Assembly: GCF_000003605.2 (NCBI RefSeq)
Contig: NW_003135336.1
Location: forward strand, 175,349 to 194,832
Length of the DNA stretch: 19,484 nucleotides
Source of the DNA: Saccoglossus kowalevskii
Lineage: Eukaryota; Hemichordata; Enteropneusta; Harrimaniidae
Reading direction: 5' to 3'
Part shown: piece by piece, positions 1 through 9,800 of the stretch
How positions within the stretch are numbered: the stretch's first letter is position 1
Layout of the letters: each line of letters starts with the position of its first letter
The notes under the pieces: generated by a model
The model's input: the letters and a program-made list of their open reading frames with translations, nothing else
Told to the model about the DNA's origin: nothing
The model's database searches: none
Made by a program: the position numbers and the translations under genes

Positions 1-1715
1 AAATGTACAGAGCACATACATGTATACATGTAGATGAACAGTTTATATTATTTAGATATTAAAAGCAGTGGGCACTCCAGATTAAATGTTGATAAGTTAT
101 CAATATATTAATCTTTCCACCACTTAAAATTATCTCTGTTTTTCACAAAATATCCTATTTATAGTCTGCACTTTCTTTCAGAAGATTTGGACAAAAATAA
201 CCAAATTTTATTAGTAAAAGCTGAAAATTTACTCAAATTTTGCCTGTTCCCTTTTTGAAATATTCGGTGTACCTAAAAAAAGGTTGTATAGTTTGGGTGT
301 ACATGTACCATTGAAAGATACATATTTGTCAGTGTCACTGATTGACCCATATAAGGCACACTTTAAGCTCAGTGCTGTACGTACTTGAAGAGTTTGCCTA
401 GCAGCATAGCTAAAAAAATGTGGGTAAAAAATGTTATTATCATCTTTAATCAATGTTTATCAACACAAATGTCGCACGACTGCAGTCTGTTACAATTTGC
501 ATTTTTATATAACAGAAATATTGTTTAGTATTGCATTTTTAATTTTGTTATTTTAAATATCTCAGACATCAATTCACTCTGCGCACTGTACATCTTATAC
601 TCTGGTAAAGATTGCTTGTAAAATGTTAATCACTAACAGCAGGGCTATATCAGCTGACAGGCTACTTGTTTTAAATAATACATTTTTGTCAGGGTTTTGA
701 TTAGAGTGCTGTAACCACGAGGGGAGGGGCACAAAAAGTAAATTTTATACAAATATAAAGGTCAAAATTATTTATTTCTTTGTAAATTAGCACAAGTCCA
801 ATGACAGTGTTTTTGATTTCATGGACTTCCTTCTATGTAGTAAATGACTTAGCACTTTACTCATCTTAAGGCAATATATTCTGAAAAGTAACTTTAAGAT
901 AAACCACATATATGGTCTCACAAAAACCTATAAGTACAACTTATTGGGAAACAAAAATAATTAAAAAAATGTTTGTCATTGTAAATTTTATAATCTGGTG
1001 GAGGTACTGAATATTTTTCTCGAGTGTTAAAGATTATTATTATTATTATTATAGCACAAGCACTTTAAGATATACAGGCACCCCCCTACTTACGCATATA
1101 GGTATTCACGTCACTCAACGGACACCTACAGTTATCTAGATTGGGCATAGAAAATTAAATAGGGGCTGAGAAAAAGGGTTAAGGGTGGGGTACGTACGGT
1201 ATATAAAAGGAACTTTTTCCCAGTTGACCGGATTACGCAAACGCGTAAAGATTATTTCAGAGTTCTGAAAAGTAAAGTAAGAATAACCTGAGTTTAAGAA
1301 TATGACATAATGGGCGTACTAAACGTACGCTCATATCACTAACCTACAATGGGTGCCTAGAAACAGGGCTAAAGGAGAACGCTTATATCACTTTGTTCAT
1401 TCATGAAACATCACATCAAAAGGCTTATGTGAAAGTGGCACACAATAATAGCATTGCAGTAAAAGCTGGCACACACTATAGTAACATTGTGTTTTTGTCG
1501 CACATAGCGGTAGTCTGACTCACGTTTACTAAAACCATGTCTGACTCACATAATAATAAATGAAATGTGTGTCTTTACTAATTCACCTTGTTGGTATTAA
1601 ATTTCAACAAAATCGGATAGAAGCCATCCAGTATTTACCGGCAAAATTAACTATCGCACTATACTTGGCTAATATATTCGACATATGTTGTTATCAAGTA
1701 CTATAATTGCGATCT

Positions 1716-2020
1716 CATTGGTGTTTAATCAAACCTGCTGCTTCACATACTATAAACCAATTGTGTGTATAACTACATTATAAGTACATCAGTCCTATTC
1801 CGATACAAAACACATAACATCCATAACATCGTCCTACACATGGTCAATATTTCACGTTTTCCAAAAAGTTGTATTTAATCAAGCCTATTGCAGTTATTTC
1901 AAAAACAATTTTACTTTCTAATGTGGTACATTAATTGAAAGAGTACTAAATTAAAAGTAGACAATATTTACATCAGTCACATTGCGGTACAAAGTATTGT
2001 CACTGGGTAACCATGCTATA
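1716..2020. repeat. Possible old tandem duplication, period about 155-190
   Basis: Two landmarks recur in the same order. GTGTTTAATCAAACCTGCTG near 1720 resembles GTATTTAATCAAGCCTATTG near 1872. ACATCAGTCCTATTCCGATA near 1787 resembles ACATCAGTCACATTGCGGTA near 1971. The sequence between them aligns poorly and the spacing differs, so this is tentative. Confidence 0.3.
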
Positions 2021-2311
2021 TCTATGACTTCAATATTTGATTTGTAATATTTTTTTTTCATTCTTTATTTGAAGATTTCTGTGATTAAACTATGAAATTA
2101 TATATACAGGGGTTACGGACTCGACTAGTTCTGATGAACTATATCTGTAATCCCCACCAAAAAGAAAAGGAAAGTACTCTAAGTAGAATTCATTTTATAA
2201 ACATATATATATTTACTACTTCAACACTGAGGGACTGTGGTTTAATTCAACGCGAGATGTCGATTATTTGTTAAAAACGTGTACTATCGGCCAAGACTAG
2301 GGCGTGCTTTC

Positions 2312-2325
2312 GGGGGGGGGGGGGG
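2312..2325. repeat. G14 homopolymer
   Basis: Fourteen consecutive Gs; the length is likely polymorphic or uncertain in the assembly. Confidence 0.9.
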
Positions 2326-2746
2326 TTAAAGTGCCAGATCACAGTCTCTCTAGAGGGCCGGGACTGTGGCCAGATTGTGTATGATATACTAATACTTGCA
2401 ATCTAATATTGCATTGTAGTACTTTCGATTGATATATCACACTAGAAAACATAGTTATTTTGTAATTGCCCCAGCCGTTTTAATTGAATTGATTGATTGA
2501 AAAATCATGTAGCAAGTTTTATGGGGTAGCGTTTTCTGTCTGGAAATAACATTTAATTTTAAAATTGTATGGCTTCGTATTACTGGTTTGTTGACAATTA
2601 ACTTGATACTAACCATAATCAGTTTATTTTGATAGACCACCACTTTACGGTAGTTTTATATTTCGTGATGCTATTATGTGCCAGTTTCAATACCGTGCAA
2701 TAATAACAGCTATTGGAATAAAGCAAGACTTTATTATCTCTTGTTT

Positions 2747-2886
2747 CGCGAACCCGCCGAATGAACAGGAGCCGAAAATGAATGAAAAATTTAGTTCGGC
2801 GTAATTTCTCGCGCCCGCCGACTTGTAAGTGCAAAAAAATGCTAATAAAAACTTATTTTTATCTTTATTTTTTTTCCGCCCGCCGC
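2747..2886. repeat. Three spaced GC-rich CCCGCCG motifs
   Basis: CCCGCCG(A/C) occurs at 2753-2760, 2814-2821 and 2879-2886, spaced 61 and 65 bases. The first two are preceded by a CGCG. The DNA between is AT-rich. It looks like a degenerate tandem repeat of about 63 bp in which only the GC core survived, or a cluster of protein-binding sites. Confidence 0.4.
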
Positions 2887-3439
2887 ATAACAAACCCAAG
2901 TTGCATTTTCGTGGGAGTACCATGATCAAAGTACCGAAGTCTCGCACAGATGAGAAACAAGGTTATACATGGAATAAAATTTTATTTCATTTTTTCTCTC
3001 CGATCAATGATCTCACTTGCAATTCTCTGAGAATCACACAAATCTAATGGAAAAAAGAATTAATTTTATTTCTGCCCTCCTCAAAAAAATTGCCTTATAA
3101 AAACTCGAGAAACAATGAAAGTCTGGCCTAATTGCCAGCAGTATAAGTAAATGGAATAATAAAATGTTGAAACAAAAAATATTTAGGAAAAGTTACCGAA
3201 CAAAAGATTATATTGAAAGATAAACACATTTATGCACATGTGATGTGTGTGTGTTTATGTTTGATTTTGTAATTTTCATTTTTTTTCTCTGTGCAGATTA
3301 TTTTTTCAATATCCATCAAACCACCTGCGTAGTTCTGATCCCTTGATAAAATTGATGGTCTGAATTATGCTAGAACATTTTCGCAATTTTTGTATGTGTT
3401 TATTTCTATGCTGGTTAATATCTTGTTAGTAGCTGTGGA

Positions 3440-3628
3440 AAAAGCCCACGGTAAAAGATCCGTTAACGAGCGGCCATTTATATTGCCGGTGAGTATTGCT
3501 CATCGGCTTCAATTACAGGCTGTTATTGCGTGCCGACTTCACACTCTGGCGCACAACGCTGACAGATGTACGGATCGACGTACTGTATTTAATAACTTTC
3601 GTATGTGGCTTGCATTAATGTGCCAAAA
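3440..3628 (+). promoter_or_regulatory. CpG-rich promoter / 5' UTR of the glutaredoxin-DEP-DUF547 gene
   Basis: Seen: about 15 CpG dinucleotides fall within roughly 170 bases here, and the density continues through exon 1, while the flanks and introns have few. There is no clear TATA box. In-frame TAA at 3593-3595 blocks N-terminal extension of the coding frame. Inference: an unmethylated TATA-less promoter with the 5' UTR. Upstream ATGs at 3394, 3408, 3567, 3603 and 3618 could form short upstream ORFs, depending on where transcription starts. Confidence 0.5.
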
Positions 3629-3850
3629 ATGAAAGGCAGAATATTGATATATTCGATTGTCGGGTGTCCTCATTGTATGCGTGCTAAATCGACACTACAT
3701 GAGTTGAATTTGACGTACGTTGATGTGAGTATTGATAACTACCCCGATTCAGTACGGGAAGAAGTGAAAGAGCGGACCGGAAAAACGTCTGTGCCGCAAA
3801 TCTTCTTCAATGCCAAGCACATCGGTGGCAATGCAGAACTCCAGGAACTG
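3629..3850 (+). CDS. Exon 1: glutaredoxin domain (residues 1-74)
   Basis: Seen: it encodes most of a compact Grx3-type fold starting at the initiator Met. The first strand RILIYS leads into the CPHC dithiol (C13, C16), followed by the helix MRAKSTLHEL. The cis-proline loop is SVPQIFF (P56) and the GG turn is at 66-67. The donor is CTG|GTACAG, leaving phase 0. Reading past it meets TAA within three codons, as expected for an intron. The classic pattern is CPYC with TVP and GG-[CS]-D; here H15 replaces Tyr, and N68-A69 replace the residues that usually help hold glutathione. The exon is CpG-rich relative to all other exons. Confidence 0.93.
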
Positions 3851-6800
3851 GTACAGTAAACTTATCTTAACTTATTGTCATAGATCTGGATCAGGTGGGG
3901 GTGGGGGTGTGGCACGCAGACCCGTACGTCACATTCCTTGTCAGTGACCCCCAAATACTATGTTTATTTACGGTGCAGTTATGTTATGCTCATTGCCTTC
4001 TCAATGTTCCCAATTGATGCTTTGTATTTAAAAAAAAAATTATAAAATCTATGTTTGAACTTGAAAATGCTGACTCACCTGTGAATTTGTGTGCAGTAAG
4101 GTCATTCTCTGTATTTCGATCTCTGTATCTTCTTATGCATGTTATATGTTCCCGTACCAAATAAAATTTATCTTATCTTATCTTATGTAAATTAAGCAAT
4201 TCAACTTTGTTAATAATTAATTAAAAGACACCTCACCACTAGTCTGTGTTGTTATAGGATAGGATATTTATAGGAGTTGATTGTTTATCCTCTCACAAAA
4301 ATATAAAAAAACCAGCCCAGTCATTTACTAATTCTATAAGCTGCATCCATAACAGGTAAATACTGACTTATTGTGCAGTAACGTCTGACTTCAGTTAAAA
4401 CACATGTAAATGATTATAAAAGAATATCTGAATATTTCAAAAAAAGATTTCATAGGGTGCAAACAATTCTGTAGTGTTTTAAACTTGAGTAATTTTTTAT
4501 GTATTAAAAATAGCATGATGTCTGCTGTGGTCGTCACAAGGCAGCGAATGTTTGAATTTCATGTACACAAACAATCTATTTTACATGCATATTTTACAGT
4601 CATACATATAAATATTGACTGATTGTGACTTGTACTCTTAATTATCCATTAATATTTGTTTTCAAATTTCTGCAACAGTTTGATTAAACATGAAATCATG
4701 ATTGTTTGTGATAACGTGAATGTTGATCAATATTGATTAGGGTGTGGTTTTAATGTGCAGTCAGAAAGTTCATTGACTTCCTCAATTTATTATTTTATGG
4801 TGATGCTCTGAAAGTATCACCACAAAATGATGAAATGTATGATCTGCAGAAATCCACACTATAGTTCAGGAGAAATGATCAAATATTCAACAGAATACTG
4901 AAACCGAATTTAGAAAACCATGCACATACAAAGTGGCTCGTATCTGTCAGAGCAGCAAATAGCCTCACAGAGCTGCAATATTATATGTCAGGATTCATTG
5001 CCATGGATATTATCATTTTACATTGTGACACAATGATCGGTGAGAGGTGTCTGCAAATAATACAAAGTGGAAATGCAACTTTACGTCGAAAAAGTAAAAA
5101 AAAAAAAATAACCAACCATTTTTATGTGAAATACTATAAGTTCACAGTGAAAAAAAAAAATTCTATTCGATATTATGTTGAATATTTATTTTATAAGTAT
5201 AAACCAATGTTTATTTAAAATTAAATTAAAATTTTCTTATATGTGTGATGTCAAGTATACAGCAACATACTTGTACAAAAATCAGGAAATCTTTTTTTTC
5301 GTCGTTGGATTGTTTTTTCTTGAGACAGGTCACATCGTCTTTTGTGAAATTTTCTCCTCTTACCTAGGCCAAACAAAAAAAATTATTTTGCTTCCCTGTC
5401 ATTGCACCTGTCTGTTAGAAACCTGCTCCTCACCCGTTTTTTTTTTTTCAATTCTGCTTATCAGTATTTGTTTGTTTTCTGTTTAAGAGGATTTTTTGGC
5501 AATCCTATTCAACCTTTAATGCATGTATGTTACTAGTATACATATAATAAATGCTAAACTGTGAATATAAAAAAAATAATCAAGAGAACAAATTTAAGAT
5601 CTTGTGGATCTATAAATTGTTTCTGCAATATTTGTTTTCACCTCATCTCTAATCTCATAGGTATTTATCCACAATTGTTCATCTGATTTTAAGGTTGTCA
5701 TAGTGATTGCCTCTTTTCATCTTTCACATCTACTAAACATGCCCTAGAGAATCTTTGTGAACATTTGCTTCTAGTTTGTTGTTTGTTATTTATTTCCTCA
5801 AATGAAAATGTTTGACCAGAACGTTGTGGAATAGCGTGTACTTTTCCCCTTTGTTCATGAATAGTGATATGTTGTAAACTACAAAACTGATATGTATGCA
5901 ACTAAAGTAATAAATTTGGGAAAAGTCACTTGGGTGCTGACATTTTTATTTGTAAAATAGGTAGCTCATATATCAATAATTTGACAACCAAAATATCAGA
6001 ATGCCTTAGACCCTCAGAAAGAGTTTAAAATCTGATTCAACTTGTATATATGGCTGTCAAACCAGTTGTCCTATCAATATTCTGAAAGTTAGGTACATCT
6101 CCTCAAATCAGGGCTATTAAGCACAGCAAGTTTGACAATATGACTTTCAGCAGTGTTCATAAACAGCTTGACGAAGCAACACCAATGTACGCATGACTAT
6201 TTTTCTGATTATTTTTGGCAATAAATACTGCATTCACAATTTCAAGCAGATTGGTAAAATTATACATAGAAAACAATGCTGAAGATTTGGGTCAGAAATC
6301 CAAGATGTCCACCAAACCATGTATAGACATTTAGTATAAACACGATGTATATGTAGTTTATATAAGTTTACACATGGGTTTTTTGTATACAAATTTGAAA
6401 ATTTGTCTTTTGTTAGCTTTTCTGATTTTCACCATATTCAAATATTATGTTTCAGGTGAAAGATAAAACCCAGCTTGATACTTTAATTGACGATGTAACA
6501 AACAACGAGGTTCCACCAGATGCACCACAACTGCCTGATCCAAGTTTAATGAAAAACCCTGAAATTGGTTAGTGGAAGTTCCTCATTTTATGGTTAAATC
6601 TCACATTACTCAGTATACTGCCCTCTTGTGGCAAATAAATACAATTGTTTTGTTTTCAAAATAACTATAACTTTATACATTGTATATATATATACAATCT
6701 GAATACATTTTTTTTTTATTTTATTATTTTGTAATATTGTATTGCATTTTCATGGGCAAGTCTTTGTATAATTTCAACCATCAAGGGCTTTCATGATTAC

Positions 6801-9800
6801 CAAAAATTCAAAAAACTACTAGCACATACATATCAAATTAAAGTGAAATAAAATATATGATTTATAGATAATTAAATTTGTTTAAAACAATAAAATAGCA
6901 ACAACAAAAAATAAAATAAAAAATATAAATGAAATAGAATTATTGTAAAAATTTTGACTAGTTCTAGATTTTAGTACATGGGTATCATACAGTGAAATAT
7001 CACACTCTACTTACTAGTAATATAATATCCATTCATTAATTTTGATATACTGCCCTCTAGTGTTCAATATGTGCAGTTTTGTTTTTATGTAATTGCCCCT
7101 TATAATTGCATGTTGAGATATATTGATTACACTCTTAGTGCATGTAAACATATTTCTAATTTGTTTGCTTTCATAAGTGCCTCAATAAATAGTTAGAACT
7201 GTTCTTATATCTAACCCATACTTATTTTTTTTCACTTCCCCTTCTGTGTTTTTAGGAGTATGATTTTTAATAAAATATTTACACTTTCAGCCATTTTATA
7301 GCGAACTATTAAAATAAGTCAGTTATTGATTGTCATATTATTCATTTATTTATATTTTTAATTTGCAATGTTTTGCATTCTTCATTGTTTCGCATTCTTC
7401 ATTTCTACAACTTTCTGGTTTTTAGGTAATTTAGATTTCACCTGTGAATTAGATGAGTATGCCTTGTTAGTACGTGATTTAAAAGCAAGTGGATTGATTA
7501 AAGACCATAGATCTGGACTGAGAGTACACAAACAATCATTTATTGGTAAAGAGTTTGTAGATTGGATGGTTCAAACAAAACGAGTAGGTAAGCAACACCT
7601 GTCTAGACAGAACATTACTCAATGTGTTTTACTCTCAGAGTGTTTAGTGTTTAATTATATCCAATTTGCATATGTATGATGTATCTCTGGTAAAAATAAC
7701 ATTTTTTAAAGACACAGTATTCAATACATGTGACTGCTGGTTTACATGCTTTTATAATAGAGCAAATATGGTATAAATCCAACAATATTTTCTCCTATAG
7801 TTTGACATCAGCAGTCATGAGTCGGTCGGTACATCTGTTTTTTATCAATCTGAGTTGTAGGTGATAGTCACAATATTTGTTATTGGTGATCATGTGTTCT
7901 GTCATTAACCAAGGTCCACTTTCGTTACCTTTCATATAAGGTCTATTTGGTACAAAATTTACATGAAATTATAGAAGAAATAATTAAAATGTATAAATTG
8001 TAGCACCAATATGCATGCTTAATTATTTTTTCTTTCTTTGTGGTTATATTGATATCAACAGATAGAGCAAAGGGGGTTGAGATGGGTCAGAATTTATTGG
8101 AACATCATTTTGGGCACCATGTTAAAGACTCAGTCAATGAATTTCGTGATGACAATACTCACTATCGATTAATGGAGGATGATGAATCCTCTGCTCTAAA
8201 TGCTGGGTTATCTTCAGAATGTGAACCCAGACCAGGTATGAATCTCCATCTGTGAATTCTAAGATACTTTCAGTGGAGGAGATTCCATAATTATTATCTT
8301 GCATATGCTTCCTGTGCAACAGACTTATGTCAATCTTCTAATACGCTATGTAATGAAGCCATAAATAATGAAAAATACAATATACTGAATTTTAACTTGA
8401 CCAAAATAAAGAAGCAGTAAATAGAATCCACTGATTGTAGCTACTACAACTCAAACTTACTTATTTTTTAGCTACGGAATTAAGTGAATACCTGAGGCGT
8501 CTTATTCTTGCGATTTACTCTGACTTCCTCTCATCAGATGGCAAGGTATAAATGAGCTAAATACTGTAAAGGCATTAATTATACACTGGGTTTCAATTTC
8601 TCTATTTTCGCTGATGAGAAAAATATACTAAATTAAATCCATGTGAACATGTAAAATAACAATGGAAATGTTATTTCAAATGTGGCCATTCAAAACCATG
8701 TTAAAAGGCTCAAACATCTGAATAGTGAAATTAAATCCAGTTAAAATAAATGGTTTTATAGTATAATATTACAAAATTTTTTGTTTCAAAAATGTTGCAT
8801 AATTATTGATTAGGACACATGTCAATTATTCATTATTTTTACACTAAATGAATTATATTTTTGGGTGAAAACTGTTCAAAAATGGGCATGTTAAAAAAAA
8901 GCCAAAATACTAAGAGTTCACAAAATTCTCCAATAATTCATGACAACCATTACAATATGTTATTACTCTTGTAACCATAGAAACCAATGATAAATGACAC
9001 AAATATTATACATGCTGTATAATGTATTATATATCATAATGTGTTTGTTTCATACTTGATATGTTGCAAATATCAATAATGGTCTCCCACTAACTCACAT
9101 TTTCTTAAAAACTCACTGACATACATTCTTCTCTCAAGAGTGTTGACTATAAAGGCATTGCGGAGAGTAAGAAATTCAACTTATATGTGAAAACAACAGC
9201 AGAGCTTATCAGACTAGATATGAATAGTCTGAAAAGAGAAGAGAAGCTGGCATTCTTTATTAATATCTATAATGCATTGGTTATACACGCTAATGTAAAA
9301 GTGGGACCACCAGTAAACCTTTGGCAGAGATACAAGGTAAGTTGTTTATTGATCTCTTTGTACCTGTATTTGGTAATAGTCAAGTCGAACCTTGAGGTTT
9401 TCAAGTGATTTATAAAGTTCAACTTGATTAATTAATCTCCTTCTCAGCAATATTCATAGTTGTACCCTGCACCTAAATTCTAAATTGAATTATGTTCAGT
9501 TATAAATAAGTGTGTTTATATGCTATACAAAACTGTTACTATGAGGTTATTACGAGGATACCATAAAGTATGCATGAAGACAGTACAGCTGGAGTGTCAA
9601 AGGATGCACAGCAGAGGTCGATGTGCGTGCATCTGAGTGCATACTTTGAGGTATTCTCCTAATAACCTTATTATTATACATCTTTTCCTTCCCAAGGATA
9701 CACCATGGGAATGCCGAAATCCATATGTTTAGAACAGAATCAGTGAACTTCTTTGTGTGAAGTCCTGTCAAACTCTGGTGGCAGCCATGTTTGTTTTTTA

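Larger units (their letters stand above)
1..3439. other. AT-rich 5' flank, no gene recognised
   Basis: No ORF here resembles a known protein or joins through splice sites into one. It contains a 16-bp palindrome at 17-32, an ATT run near 1033-1052, a 14-base G run at 2312-2325 and the spaced GC-rich motifs at 2747-2886. A (TG)n stretch lies near 3240. ORFs such as 229-453 and 2687-2947 on the - strand have biased, AT-driven composition and no motif. Confidence 0.6.
6568..7425 (+). other. Intron 2 (858 bp)
   Basis: Phase 1 intron, GTTAGT...TTTTAG, very AT-rich. It holds the 20-bp palindrome at 6679-6698 and two similar segments with CTCF-like motifs at 6617-6633 and 7049-7066. No coding signal was seen. 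Confidence 0.85.

Noticed and set aside
229-453. 74-codon - strand ORF at the left edge
   Set aside because: No recognisable domain and no splice partner on either side; the length is expected by chance when alternative starts are allowed.
2687-2947. 86-codon - strand ORF in the 5' flank
   Set aside because: It is rich in low-complexity residues driven by T/A runs and GC cores, has no motif, and overlaps another equally long frame.
3605-3628. N-terminal extension of the glutaredoxin exon upstream of 3629
   Set aside because: The extension would need a GTG start at 3605; the only ATG after the in-frame TAA at 3593-3595 is at 3629, and the glutaredoxin strand begins right there.
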